From Pomacea canaliculata (lineage: Eukaryota; Mollusca; Gastropoda; Architaenioglossa; Ampullariidae), in the NCBI RefSeq assembly GCF_003073045.1, contig NC_037593.1:20267027-20331026 (forward strand): DNA of 64,000 bases, read 5' to 3'. Position numbers and translations under genes: made by a program. Positions within the stretch are counted from its first letter, which is position 1. Every line of letters begins with the position of its first letter. Under the pieces are notes generated by a model. That model ran no database searches and was not told the DNA's origin. It saw only the letters and a program-made list of their open reading frames with translations. Shown here piece by piece: positions 1 to 13,400 of the stretch.

Positions 1-636
1 TACTCATCTGTGATGTTTGTTGTGCAGTTCGCCTCTGTTATTTGATGTTCTTCAGTGTTTGTGCTGCCTCATTTCTTACAACAGACATTTTCCAGTAACG
101 GTTTCTGTCTCCCTTTCTTCCATCTTGCTTTGGATTTTTGATTTACCGGATTTTGTGCTTTCTTTACTGACACTTGTAGTTGTTCTAGCATTGTAGACAT
201 TGTGGACTAGTGTGGATCATGACGCTTTCCATTTACTATTTACGAACCACGTACGTTGCTTCATGTTGTGTAGATTAGATTCTGGATCTATGCGCGTCAC
301 TCTGTCGTCTGTTGATGAGATGTTTATGTGTGTGTGTTTTGTGAGTTTGTGTGTGTGTGATCCTGCATGTGATTTCTGCCTGCATGTAGCTCACTGCTGT
401 CGCCTTCACTTCTTCAGTGCCAGGCCCTATCTCTGCTCTCAACTGCAAACTCAATCTGAACTCTAGGCCGTGGAGAGCCAGCACGTGCCCCGCGACAGAC
501 GTGTTGCTAAAACAAGTAGCTGGTCAAGTTCATAGATTTAAGAGTGACAAGAAGCTAAAGACAAAAGTTATGTCAGATAAATCAGTAAAAACGCATTGTG
601 CTTGTTCCTAATCTCAGATATCTAATTCTCCACCAG
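1..636. other. No gene recognised
   Basis: No exon with a recognisable product was found here. The stretch contains GT-rich low-complexity sequence around 325-360. The open frames are short and resemble no family I know. It may be intron or flank of the kinase-like remnant that follows. Confidence 0.4.
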
Positions 637-1358
637 CAAGTCAGCCTTACGACATCACCTCCCCACCATCGGCAGTAGACAAGGTGAAGGTCGCTCTCAC
701 CATCAATGAGTCATCGTCATCAGAAGTGGTCATCGTGCAGTTTGACAGTGGGGCCTGTGTCTGTCAGCTTTATACAGGAATAGACAAAGGTCACAAAAGA
801 TACAACCACAGTGCATCTAGCTCAGCACTGGCCGAGAGGACTGCAGGTGGCTGTTAAACGGACTGATGTAGAAAACTGTGATCGCAAGAAAGAAGTGGTA
901 TTAACCAAGCAGCTACAACACTGGACTGTTCTCCCTCATTGTTGTTGTCTGTTATGGGCTATTTCACAGAGATCTGCTGGAGCTAGCGGTTACATGTGTC
1001 TTGTGTATACAGCTAGTCGTCACATGTATCTTGTATAGAGAGCTAGTGGTCACATATATATATCGTGCGGGGTGTACTGCATGCTCGGGAACACTTGCAT
1101 AGCAAAGGTTTCATACTTAGGAGTGTGAAGGCTACCTATCTTTTAATATCAGCTATGTCTCACAGGCATGTCTCACTGGCCTACACAGCTCTCTCTAAGT
1201 CGGAGCGTAAATTTGGACAATGGAAACACTGCAAAGTCTGGCAAAGACACGACCGAATGGAGGTCAGTCTACCGGAAATGGGTATTTACTGCTCCGACCA
1301 CCTTTTTAAGGACATGGATACCTTTGCCATGCTCATCTTCAATAAATTGAAACTTTGA
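637..1358 (+). pseudogene. TEX14-like pseudokinase remnant, apparently decayed
   Basis: Three pieces in different frames look like parts of one protein kinase-like domain. The first (about 637-854) follows a plausible acceptor at 635-636 and reads ...VDKVKVALTINESSS. The second (811-1038) contains a beta-3-like GLQVAVKR followed by EVVLTKQLQH, as expected for an alpha-C helix. The third (1065-1358) reads EHLHSKGFILRSVKA, then VSLAYTAL where DFG should be, then SLPEM and DMDTFAMLIFNKL, as in a C-lobe. The catalytic HRD and DFG motifs are absent. TEX14, an inactive kinase of intercellular bridges, also lacks them and has similar text (GFIHRSL, APEV, DIYSFS). Stops separate the pieces. AATAAA at about 1340 lies just before the last stop, so a retrocopy is possible, but so are unrecognised introns in a live gene. 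Family assignment is tentative. Confidence 0.3.
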
Positions 1359-3995
1359 TTTAAGCTATCCCCACCCACCCGCTCGCACTACCAAATCCTG
1401 TGGCCTTTGTCCGTTCTGGCTTCTCCAGATCTGGCCATCTAGCCCTACAATCTACCACTGGTGTTGGTCCAGTTCCTCAATGAGTTGTTTCACCTTGACA
1501 TACTAGTATAATGTTGAACTTCCTTATGTAGACAGCTGTGTATGTAGAATGGCTCCAGTCACACACATTTGGTTGTCTTCATTATAGGCCTTGCGGTCGT
1601 TCCTGATCCAGGCCTTCATAGAGCGGGCTCAATATTTCGTTGGCGTTGTCTGTCCATGACAGAAGTCTTAGGCTTATGTTCAGTTGGCGACCATCTCCTC
1701 TCAAAGTGGAGACAGATGTGCACATGCTGTCCTATTCTCCTAAACAGGAAATTTTTGTTTACTCCAGTCAAAATATGAAAGTGGGGTTTTATTAAGCACA
1801 TTCTACCCCCTGATCCAAATCCTGTCTAAGCTCCGCATGGCTCAGTCGACACTTCGTGGTTTGTAAGCGCTCTGCAGGGCTAAGACGCCTCCCCTGCGGA
1901 CTTTGAACGGAAGATAGGCAACCTGATAACCTGCGCCTTAATATCATCTTAACCTTTTATTCTTTGCCTTTTTTTTAATTTCTCACTGTTTACATGCTAT
2001 ACCAGGCAAGTAAATATAGTAATATAGAACAATTTGTATATTCCATGAAGGGTTTTCACACAAGTTGATGGCTTTCCTCATTAGAGAAGAATCTATACCC
2101 ATACAGCTTTCCCACGTGTCAGCTGCTCTTGGTCCACCACAGGAAGCTCATCGTGCATCCAGGTCATGACAGGGAAGTTGACTAATATAAATACTCATAC
2201 GTTCTTATAGTCAATGTCTCACAATGGACAATATATATAAACAATTTATGAAAAGAGACTTACATACTTCTCTCACTCTTACTATTGACGCTCACAAAGA
2301 CAACACACCACTGTAGCATTAGCTCAAATGTTTTCAAATGTTCAGAGAGACAGTAAACTTACTAAGGACATATATATATATATCATTTGCATACCGACAT
2401 TAAAAATCATACTATTAAAGATTATGCTATAGAAGTTACAGAAGAATATGTAAAATAAGAAACGTGGGGTGAGAATGTGAGAAATTCCAATATTCACTAC
2501 ACGCAAAGAAGTAGAAAAGGAAGAAAAAGGCGTAGAAATATCGGTACGGGAAGACCTCTCTGATGGCCTCGTCCTCTCATCGTTGTGCACCATGCACTGC
2601 ACGACCTACGCAGCGCGACAGGTCGCGGCGGGGCGATAACGCGATGCAAGCGTGGAACACACTTCCTGCTTTGCGCGTGAGAATATTTGTCAAACATAGG
2701 AGAGGACACTACCTGTGAGTACCGGGTACGTCACGTGGTGCAACAAATCAGAGAAGGCACCAGCACTCATTCAGTGTGTGGTGCTGTACGTGGATGTCAC
2801 ACACTCCAGCTCGCTGAACGCGTAAGGTAAGACAAACGACTAAGAGCTTCTCTTGAGATAAGACACACGTAGAGATGAGTGCTTATAGCTTGCCAAAGAT
2901 GATTCATTTATTGCTTAGGATAAACAACCATGTTAGGGAGGGAGGGGGAGGACAGACAGGCAGATTATGGGTACTGTGTGTTGTCTGTCTGTTCTCTATT
3001 GTCTACTAGGAATATCTTACATCTCAGTATAGTGATAATCGCGTTTTAGTTGGAACCATAGATACTTCGAGAGTGATAAATGCATGTATATAAAGTACAT
3101 ATGGAAACAGTTACATATCCTCTCATAACCACACGCACTGACATACCTCGCTAAAGCACGTGTACAGACATAGACACACGTCATGTGTTAATTAAGAAGA
3201 CATTAGTACAAGGCTACAGTTAAGGTAACGGAAAACTCCCGTACGTAACCTTCCTTGTCAGGCGTCACAAACCATAACGTGTACCTGACATTTTTCCAAT
3301 CGCTAAAAAAAATGCCCGTGAATGGTGCCAATGGTGCGTGTCGTCAGAGCGAGCTTTCATCACCAGGTAGTGTTTAAGTCTGCTCCACGCCGTTCTACCT
3401 TTCTCGATAGATATAAAATGAACGGCCATAATGGGTCGACAGAGGGAAGGAAGAAAGGTGAGTGTTCCCAGAAGAATGTTCCGCTTTCTCTGTACTTATC
3501 TTAGGTATAGTAGACCCTTCATGTTTACCTCGACAATGTGCCAGGCGCTACTTATTTATTACCACTGCCAAATTGCATGCCTTGCCCGTAAAAAAAGACA
3601 AAAAAACAAACGAGACAATAACACTTCCTGGTTGTCGGCCTTCTTGTCATTACTCTTCTTCTCTTCTCTACCCTCTCCCCCAATAAACCCACCATACTGT
3701 CACGTCTACACTGGCACAACCGCACATACTGACACTTTTGCTGCACAGGCTATGAAGTTACACTAAGCTACACTACATTAAGACAGAAAAAACTACAGTG
3801 TTTATACAACCTGTTTATCTTTGCTATAACAGCACAATGTGAGAATCAAGCATGGGATGTTCCCAATGACATAGTTTGGCCAGGTAATGGCTACGTACAG
3901 ACTGTACGAGTGTACGGTATTAAAAACTGACAAGACTAGAACTGCGACCTCATCCTGTAGTTAAGTGTCCACATATCCACTACTCTACTGTTGGC
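1359..3995. other. Intergenic or 5' region of the GAREM-like gene
   Basis: No recognisable protein-coding exon apart from one candidate. Two places could hold 5' exons of the downstream gene. A CpG-containing stretch at about 2700-2826 carries ACGTCACGTG and ends with a good donor (GTAAGAC at 2827). A short ATG exon at 3418-3457 ends in a consensus GTGAGT donor; joined to the acceptor at 3990s it would add MNGHNGSTEGRKK in frame ahead of the start at 4009. Neither can be confirmed without transcripts. The rest is AT-rich with short microsatellites, such as TA repeats near 2370. Confidence 0.35.
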
Positions 3996-4008
3996 AGACG
4001 ATAAAAGC

Positions 4009-7000
4009 ATGGCGGAGTTTGTGTTCCGGAGGGAGGAGGAGTGGACGGCCAAAGACCTCTACGACACCTGGCGCACCTCTCTTCCGATGCTTGTCATCGT
4101 CAACAAGGGTTTCTACGGCAACAGGGAGGAGTTGTCCTTCTGCACAGGACAGGTAAGCTGAGCATTAGTCAGTCGCGATCATTTCAGTTTCAGGGCTAAG
4201 CTTCACCTCACAGCTTTGCATCATTCGTTGAGAAATAGAAACTACTAGACTACATAACCACTAGTAATTTAGAATAATTTGCTGACTTCTAAGGGTTCAG
4301 CTGGCGTGACTGGGCATTCTGGTCTCTGGTTTTCTGCTGATGGGAATCTCGGCTATCAATTACAAACAACCCTGGTCTTCAGGAAGTAATTTGTCACAGC
4401 TAGAATAAACAAAAGTTTGTGACTCAGGACTGTCGCATTCTTTCGTCACATTTTGAATAACAACCAGGCGAGATAGGAGAATTCAGATGATATTCGCCGC
4501 TTTTCGACTCGACTGATACAAGAGACGCGAGTAGCCAGACCTGATTACGAAGATCCGTTTCTTTTTTCTGTTAGGGTCAAACACAAACAACTCTGCACAG
4601 ACTTGTTTTACCTCGAGCATTGCCAACATAGTCGTCTAGCTTTTACCTGGATTTGCAAGGGTAGATTGGTGGGCAAGCAGGCAAACAAGCAGACAGACTA
4701 GAATCGTGCTCTGCATTACGACAGAACAGCTTTTCCTGACAAGAAGGAAACTCGTCAATACATACAATAAATCAAAAAGAATCAAAATTCATCGCTTTCC
4801 CCAGAAGCAAAAAACTATCTTCATGCATCATACTTATACATTTACAATTTTCCAGTTTAAGTTATAGAAATAAATGAATGTTAAACACCAGTTTAAATTA
4901 AAACATGTGAGTGAAAGAGAGAGAGAGAGAACTCTTTATTTACGAGGATGGAAGAATAAGCGGAACACGATTTTTAAAAACATTCAGCCCTCATTCCCCT
5001 TTAAAAAAAAAAATTAGGAAGAGGATGTTAAATGGCTGCTTTATCCTGTCTAGTCTAGGTGTGGAAGAGCACAAATTCTACTTTGTATGAAGATTCTTCT
5101 TTCTTCGGGTTTGGAGTAAACAGCCCGCTGAGCGCACACGTGTGACGGACGCTCATTAAACACTCGCGCAGTTGCTCAGACAATTAGCGAGTTAATTCTT
5201 TTTCCTTATAAACAGGACACATAAATCTGCCTCTTTGCAGGACCTGCGCAAATTTAGTAATAACAATAATTATGTTACAGTCATTAATTAAAAATATGTC
5301 GTAAGTGTAAAAAAAAGCAATATCTTAATGCACATCCAACAACAACAGCCTTAGTTATCGAGTAAACTACTAGAAAGTTTCTTTTAATCAGTTTGATATG
5401 TCGAAGAATACCAGAATTTCGGCATAAAATTACTGTTAAAACTGTTCACACACAAAGCTATAATCACGATTTAATCACTGATGACTGATGTTTCACTGTA
5501 CTCACGAAATATACATAACACATCCTCCTCGAATGCCTGAACATAGAGACCGCCTATGATGTACACAACTGTCTCTGGGGGACGACCCACCACACCCTCT
5601 TCTTCCTGTCTTGCTACTCTTGGGGTAGCAATCCTAGTCGTTTGTCAGGGACAAATACTCCAAATCAAACACTCAGGACAGCGTGGCGAAATCTCATTAT
5701 ATTAGACGTTTGAGCAGAAAGAAATTTTTTTCACGTACTGGCCAGTATGAGCTTTGAATCCATGACTTCTGCTCCGAGATGGATCTCGATAGGTAGACGA
5801 CGATTAGAACATGCTTGTTTGTTTAGCGAAATATACTTTAACTTATAGTCTGGCCACTAAATCTCACAGCAAGAAGAAACAAAAACAAACACACAAGATA
5901 ACACATCATGATTTGTGGTCTTTCACAGGACAATTCCCACCACAGTTATCATCGCCTCATTGATAGTCACAGGCAGGCAAAGCGAGTGCACGCGTGGGTG
6001 TTTGAGTGAGAGTGTATTTGTCAGTAAGTGAAGGAAAGATCGTGCAATCAGACATGTTCACATGGGGGTTGTGGGACGTTCACACAGCGGCTGTGTTGTG
6101 TAATTATTGTCAGTGTGTTTCGTTGCGTGTTGCAGGTGCTGCTGTTGCACAGAACCGACGTGCAGGAGCGCGCCCTGGTGTACGACAAGCAGGGCAAGAC
6201 CTTCAGCATCCCCCTCGACTACAGCCACTACTTCGCCGCTAACGACTCACAAGGTTAGCTATAGTCTTAAACTAGTCAGGGGAATGAGACAGACATGGCA
6301 AAGCAGAGAGAAAGAAGGAAGGGCGATGTAGAGAAAGGGATGATAACAACAAATAAAGATAAAACGTGTCTCTAACGATGATGACGACTGCAGGGACCGC
6401 GATGATTTCTTTGAAAGCAAAGGTAAACAAATCTCTTTCTACAAAATTGCAGAGGAAATGAGCTTGCGGGATATTATCGTAAAACACGGTGTGCCTGTGA
6501 GGATTCGGTTCGCGGAGTCCGGCGTTCATACCAAAGAGAACAAGTCCCTCTGTGACACCTTGAACGTGGCGGCTGTTCTTCAGGAACCTTTCTTCTTGGC
6601 CAACACGGTCAATCAAGGTAAATAATATTAATAATAATGATGATGATCATCATCCACTTTATGCTCATGCTGGCTTACTAGTTCACACAAGCATTCGATG
6701 TCCTGTAAACAGATGCCACAAGCAGATAAAGAACATGTAAACAGGTAATCTTGCAAGCACAAGTTTTCAAAGGATTGCTGTGGACTCGTCCTCAGCTGTA
6801 CAAGATAAGATCATGTGATTTTAAGGTGCCAGAGTAAAGAAACTCCTACGCTGAAAGGCAGCACCAATAGTAATGACGATTTTTACTGATATTTACAGGG
6901 AGACTGTTGGAATCGGTGATTACCGTGCCGTTGTACCTAAAGGAAGTGACGTTTTGCCGAATAACGGATCTAGTGGACAAAACTCGTTTCACTGGCCTCC

Positions 7001-8660
7001 AGGACTTCATGGCTTCCATAACTGGACAGCTTTGTCAAGTTGATTTCACTGCGGAGTACGGTGACAAAGGTAAGTTTCATGGCCTCCAAAACATATAAGA
7101 TTTGTCAAGTCCGGAGTAAATGTAGTGAAGTAAAAAGCATGCACGTACAACACGCACTCACCCTTAAGCCAACTCATCGCCTTTATCTTTACCTCTGCTT
7201 CTCTTCTACTCAAACCAGTCAAAACATTATGAACTTTTCTTTTTTTTACAGAGATGGTAAAACTTTCAGACAAAACCGTGACTCCATCAGCCAACATTTA
7301 TCCAGACATCGAGACCAACGTCTACATTAACATCAAACAAACAGGGTATCGTCAACCTCCTCCACCAAGACCAAAAAGCACATCAGTGATACCTGAGAGC
7401 AAAACAGTAAAACCAAAGCCTCAGCCACCTGAGGGGCAGAAAGAACAACTGTGCGTCAACATTAACCGTGACCAGATGTCACCAACAAGCAAACTCCCTC
7501 CTAGCACACCGCGCCGTCCTCCGCCCCCTGTTCCAGTTGATGAACACCTGGACACTTCTAGCGCTGCGCCGTCAAACGCTGAGCAGCAAGGCTCCAGTAT
7601 CTACGAGATTCCAGAGCCTGCGAGCGGCCAGACACGCGTATCGCTGGTTGAAAAGGGAAAAAAGGTCATGCATAACCTCCAGAAAGAACAGCCAAATATC
7701 GTGAAGTCTGAGCTTGACAAAGCTTTAGCAAAAAGACGAGATCGCGCTCGGGATGGAGATGCAGGGTCCGTTCCCAAAACAGAGGCTGAGGCTTTTAAAT
7801 GTAAAAAGGATTCGGAAATTCCCTCAGTCGCTCCAGTAGGGGTTGTGTCTCTGTCTATGCGACCAGTTGGCGAAGAGTCACCAGTTCCTGTGGGCTTTGC
7901 TCCCCCAGGCTCAGCGGAGGGCAAAGAAAGTCGTACAGATGAAAAAAGATCCAAGACTTCAACAGAGAAAACAGCCATTACCGCCCCCAAGCCATCAGAA
8001 GCAGCGCCTCCTGTGCTCAATAGTAGCATGAAGCCCCTTGCCATGACACCGTTGAAGACGGACGTTATGGCGGATTCCAAAGAGAAACGAAAGATTCCCA
8101 AATTATTCGGAAAGTCTGAATCGGAGGAAGGCGACGACAAACCCAAAGTCTTGCCGAAGCCGAAGATAGGTCCGCTGTCGTTCGAGCCTGTTCAAATGGA
8201 AGCTAAGTCGGCAGCGAGCGAAAGTACGTATGTCAATCAGCAGCAGATGGCCATGATCAGGCCCACCATCAGTTCAAAAATAACCGAGACAGACACCTCT
8301 AGCTCCAATGGCCTCGAGCCCAAACCCGCTGTGACATCACTTCTGGAGGCTACCAACGCGAGCGGTGGAGCGTCGTCAGTGGAGAAGTCGGGTGCATCAC
8401 AGTCCAACTCTCTAAGAGAGACGAACGCCGACGAAAAACCTTGGCCGCTGACTCTGAACCAGATGACCATAGCTCAGGTCACAGATGTTCTGTCGAAACT
8501 AAAGTTGGAGAAGTATGTGGCGAAATTCCAAGAGGAAATGGTCGATGGCAGTGTATTAAGCCGGCTGAATGATGATGCGCTTAGCACAGACTTCGAAATG
8601 CGCCTCGTGGAAGTGGCTCGCTTGCGGTCCTTTGTAGAGACAGGGAGGATACCGATGTAG
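4009..8660 (+). CDS. GAREM-like adaptor: CABIT domain, proline-rich linker, SAM domain
   Basis: Five coding exons: 4009-4152, 6136-6253, 6453-6617, 6899-7069 and 7252-8660, giving 668 residues. GAREM proteins are GRB2-binding adaptors downstream of receptor tyrosine kinases that promote ERK signalling. Residues 1 to about 200 read as a CABIT domain (LPMLVIVNKGFYG, LSFCTGQVLLLHR, GKTFSIPLDY, GVPVRIRF). Residues 201-596 are low-complexity with SH3-type motifs (PPPPRPK, RRPPPPVP). Tyr224 (YINI) and Tyr526 (YVNQ) lie in pYxN contexts preferred by the GRB2 SH2 domain. Tyr317 (YEIP) is a further candidate tyrosine. Residues 597-668 form a SAM domain ending as GAREM1 does (DFEMRLVEVARLRSFVETGRIP). 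The ATG at 4009 sits 13 bases inside an exon whose acceptor is TTGGCAG, so a 5' exon lies upstream; an in-frame start at 3418 is possible. Human GAREM1 is longer (876). THEMIS also has CABIT but lacks the terminal SAM. Confidence 0.82.
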
Positions 8661-10148
8661 TCTAGGTTTTGTTGAGACAGGAAAATAGAGATATAGTCTT
8701 GGTTTTGCAGAGACAGACAAGATAGAGATGTAATCTTGACTTTGCTGGAGACTGGTAGTCATCTGAGTTTAATGTTAATAGAGATTGCCATGATAGCCAC
8801 CTACCTAGGCATTGCATCATGTAACTCCAAAAAGCTAGATCAAATTTTCCTCACAGAAACCTATCAAGTGTCACTTTTTACATTTTTGGTGTTTATACAA
8901 CCTACACGGTTTCTCTGCGTGGCTCGTGAAAAAGATTTGTTCAAAGAAACTACAGTACATTTGGAGCTATGTGATGTAATGAACACTGGCAGAACCTTGG
9001 GGCATTTACAAGTAGTTTGTATCCATCATCAACTCATTGAACCAAATATGAAGCACACTTTTTCACTGTTAACTCTGTGACATTTGATACTGATAATGCT
9101 ATGATGTTGATATCTTATTAGCTGTAACAAGGTGCCCATGGCTATTACATTCCAGTCACAACTGTTGAGTGAGGTTTCTGCCAACTGACAGGCATGAAAC
9201 CTTGACGCACGAGACTCCTTTTATCCCATCCTGTTTTTTCATCCATGTCCTTTCATAGGCTTCTATATATATAAAACTGGTCCTTAATTCTTGAATATTT
9301 TACGTCACGTATTTTCACAAATCAATTGCTTTTCCCCTATCCATTTATCTGCACTATTAGTATCCACCCACAATCCTTTTTTGCATTAAAGCAAATGCAA
9401 CATCAGTTCTTTGATGCTCTTTCATACCTTTTTGTAGTTCCTGATATTTCATGTCTGGAGTTACACAGGACAAGGTGCATGGAAGATTTTGCCATTTTAT
9501 TTTGCAAACTCAATACAGATGAGCAGAATAGAAAAAGTTTACTGTGTGCACTCAAGTTTCAATGTTATCCCTCAAGATTATAAATGGGCACATAGGAAAC
9601 CAAAACACGGAAACAGAGGCAGAGCTTTAAGGTAAGAATTCTCATCCACACATGACCGCGACTTTTTAAGAACTTTTAGCAGTATCATGCTGTTATGTTT
9701 TTGTCTAGTCTGCATGTTTTAACCCCTGAAATTTATACCTAGCGCAAGGTTACTACCTAATCTGAGCCCCTTTGAACCGTGACCATAAATATTTAACAGA
9801 TGACATATTTCCGACTGTCTCCAAACAATTGTTTTTAATATTTTTAAAGACTACAATACTACCTTTAAAATATAACTCTTTACAAAGTTGGTATGCACCA
9901 ATATTGCAATAATTATGTGCAATATGGAAATGGTAATGCAAAAGACCAAATACATGATGCACTGCTATTCAATGTGTACAAATCCTGTGTCAGAGAAAAC
10001 AAGAATAGCTGTAATCAAAGTATTTGCAGTCAAACTGATCTTGAGTATTATATTCTCATTTCTGTCACAAACACTTAGATAAATGTAGCATGCTCCCAGA
10101 AAACTAGCTCTTTACCATATTTAGCGCTATCAGATTTTCCAAATTAAG
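8661..10148. other. Tail-to-tail intergenic region
   Basis: This region holds the 3' UTR of the GAREM-like gene and the gap before the end of ADRM1, which converges from the other strand. A variant poly(A) signal ATTAAA lies at 9385-9390 (+). Directly after the stop, a motif around TTTTG(T/C)(T/A)GAGACAG recurs at about 8667, 8704 and 8744, suggesting a short degenerate tandem repeat. No coding exon is seen. Confidence 0.4.
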
Positions 10149-10154
10149 TTTATT
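10149..10154 (-). terminator. Poly(A) signal of ADRM1
   Basis: AATAAA on the minus strand, 341 bases beyond the ADRM1 stop codon. It is the first canonical signal I noticed downstream. Confidence 0.55.
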
Positions 10155-10494
10155 TCATCAACAAGCAATTGCTGCACCAATCACACCAGTAATATAAGGG
10201 AGACAAAATGCAACAAAGCAAGAAAAAGTTACATTTATAGCTGATGTACATAGTCCAAAGTCTTCTAACCCTAACCAAAAAAAGACGACAGTCTGAAAAT
10301 CTTCACTTGTCCAAAGGAAAGCATAAAGGAAGGAAAAAAACAAAACAAAACAAAAAATACAAGAATAAGAGCAAAAGCCACTCCACCACGAAACCCCCAG
10401 ACACCTAGACTCACTGAATACAAGAACAGATAAACTGAACCTCAAGATGAATGAAGAAGCACAGCAATTAACATTTAGCCAAATACTCGAGAAC

Positions 10495-13400
10495 TTAATG
10501 TTCCATTCTGTCTTCATCCTTCTCCTCATCTTTCTTCTTCATTGCTTCCTGCATGGCTTTTACAAAGGCCTCCAAGTCTGTGAACAAAAATAATGTGAGC
10601 TGTGTACACTTTCTAATGGCTCAGACATTTACTAAGATTTAGCCTTATGTCATGTCAATGACATACTACAAGATGTCAAACTTTCTGATGCTTGTGTTTC
10701 AACATTGTATGAAACTAGGTAAACAGGATGAGGTGCTCATGATATACTCAAATAAAATCAGAAATTGTACACAACAAAGTCAGATGAAGAACACATACAC
10801 TAATTTTCTATGGTTTAAAAAACATTACAGAGAGAAAGAGAGGTAATGACATTAATGTTTAGACAGCAAATGCCTTTTAAAGAAATGGCCTCCACATAAT
10901 AAGGTGATATAGTGTGAGAGAGGTCCCTTAAGACAGCTTCACTTGGCAGAAAATTTAAAAGGTGCAATGACAAAAGTTTTAAAGAATATAGAACTGTTAC
11001 AAATTTTAGATCATTTAAAAATTTTTTACTGTACAGTGATGAAAAGTTTCAAAATCCCCACAAGCTACACCATCACTCACCACCTTGGGCAGCAGCAGTG
11101 GCTACATCTTCCCCCAGACCAAACTGGTTTATCAGTGGCCCAATCTGCCCTGATTGCAGCGCTGCACTGAATGATGTCAAAGCCTTGAAAAGATTTAACA
11201 GGATGGGGATCAATCCAAATGTCATATATCAAAATCTGTGTCTCAAATAAGCTGTCAAAGAAATTGACATAGAGAACCATCTAACAGAGGACACAAAAAA
11301 ATGTGAATAAAAAGAAAAGCCAAAACTTTTTTATAAAAAGTGAATTGAATAAAATTATAAACTATGTGTTGAGGTCTGTATAAAAAGATAATATAAAAAC
11401 CCACCAACACGAATAAAGTTCCAGTTTTCTAATTGATACTTCATCAGAAATGTTATGTCTTCATGATAAATGCCTTTACCTGTTGGAACTGTGGTGAAGA
11501 CACAGTGTTCCTTAACTCCTCTTCAGTTTTAGGAAGAGATTCTCCTTCAGGCAAATAAGGTATCAGACGCTGCTGCACTTCTGGGTTTGCCAATATGGGT
11601 AGCATGGCCTCAGGGTTCAGTGCCTTCGCCAGGTCAACAACTGTACATTGTGAACAGATTTCTTTCAAATGAATTTTTTTAAGAGTTGGGTACAAGTAAA
11701 CACAGTAAAATTATGTTTTTTAACACTTGTGGGAGATAGCAATGGCATCTAAATATCTGCAATAAAATCCAACTTCTGATATATACACTTCAATGCACAT
11801 CTACACCAAGATATGTAATGTAAGCAAATGCATGTATGCATGCAAATACACAAACATTAACTGCTAGATATAATTCAAGGGATCTTTCTTTCAAACATGC
11901 ACACAAATTAAACTGCAAAATAATTACTCTCTTTTGGCTCCTCAGCAGGCACTGCAAAAAAAAAAAAAATTAATAAACAAACAAGTAAGCTAAAAGTCTA
12001 TTCAAAATACTGCTTTGCTGTCAGATTTTGAGTATCTTTACCAAATGCTTTTCCATAATATATTCATAAAGTACAATAAGGAAAAATACATAAGAATAAG
12101 CACAAAATGCATCCAGCAGACAAGTCAAAGGAATCTGGAATTCTTTGTTTAGTCTCTTTAAATCAATTTCTCTGTTTCATCAACAGGACATGTGCTTTCA
12201 CACTAAATACAGCGAAATATAAATACAAAAGAAATCATGTTAAGAATGTAAAAGCTTATCCATAATCAATTTAAAAAATACACCTTTTACAGGCCAACAG
12301 ATTTTCAACCCACTTCACACTGCAAATGAAATATTTACTGTCTAATAAGCACCGGTGCACTGACCAAAGGTTGTATGTTGATTAAAGTCATTTACCAAAC
12401 TAACCAATATATTACTCAAAATAAACTGAAGAAAATGTTTCTTTTTTTAAATGGATAATGAATATGTATTCTGTATAAGAAGAAAAAACTGCTTTTAGTA
12501 TATTCAAGAAATAAGGAGGAAAGCAGCAACTGATGAGGAGAGGGCTGACCATTCATGGAGGAAAGGATGTTCTGAAGGTCACTCAGCTGAATCTGCTGGC
12601 GGGTGACTCCTGATGCTGTGCCACCTGCTGCTTGGGCACCAGGGGTTGTTGCAGGAACACTTGGCACTGCAGCTGTTGTGCCTGGGGCTGGTGCAGAGCT
12701 TACAGCTAAGAAAGAAACAGCAAAAACTGCAGTTATCTGTCTAGCTGAATGTACTCCCTCCCTTCTCTCCAGGGTAAAAACCCTGCACAGCCAAGCACTC
12801 GAAAATTCTTGCATATAGCAAATAAAGTTATACAGAACACTAGACAGATGAGGATGCACACAGTGATATGGATTTAGGTAACAACCTATGGTCAGCTGTA
12901 AGTGGCAGCAGAAATGAAGCATCTCCTAAATCAAAAGAACCTACTGTTCCTTACAGCAGAAATTGTACTGTGATAATATTGGTGAACATTATTTTTTTAA
13001 GAAACCAAACACAAAACCTATGTCACATGACTAGATCACTATTAAGATAAGTGTAACCACAATAGAAACACAATGCAAAAGTAATGTTGTGCCGTTCTTA
13101 TTGGAAAAAACATAAAGAGAGGAAAATCTCTCCACCTGAACTTCCAGCAGCTGGATTAATCAGAGCTGCAGCAGTCATAGGTCGTGGAGGAGTTGGAGTA
13201 GTCTCCCCTGATGAACGGCTGCCAGAAGCTGATGAAACACGCAGGGGTCTTGGGGGGACAAGGGAAACGAAGATAAATAAAGAAGAAACTCAGTAATATA
13301 AAGAAGGATAGGTAGAAGAGATGTTGTAATAACGTGCACACAAGACAGCCAATACAAGGTTTATGCATCCAAATTACAATATTGGTTACAATAGTTGCAT

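Noticed and set aside
6394-6422. Apparent 29-nt exon (GTAMISLKAK) in the GAREM-like gene
   Set aside because: It would need a 30-base intron before the next exon, too short to splice. The acceptor at 6451-6452 joins directly to exon 6253 in phase and keeps the CABIT reading.
7601-8146. 181-codon open frame antisense to the last GAREM-like exon
   Set aside because: It is a shadow of the real coding frame in a Ser/Pro-rich region.
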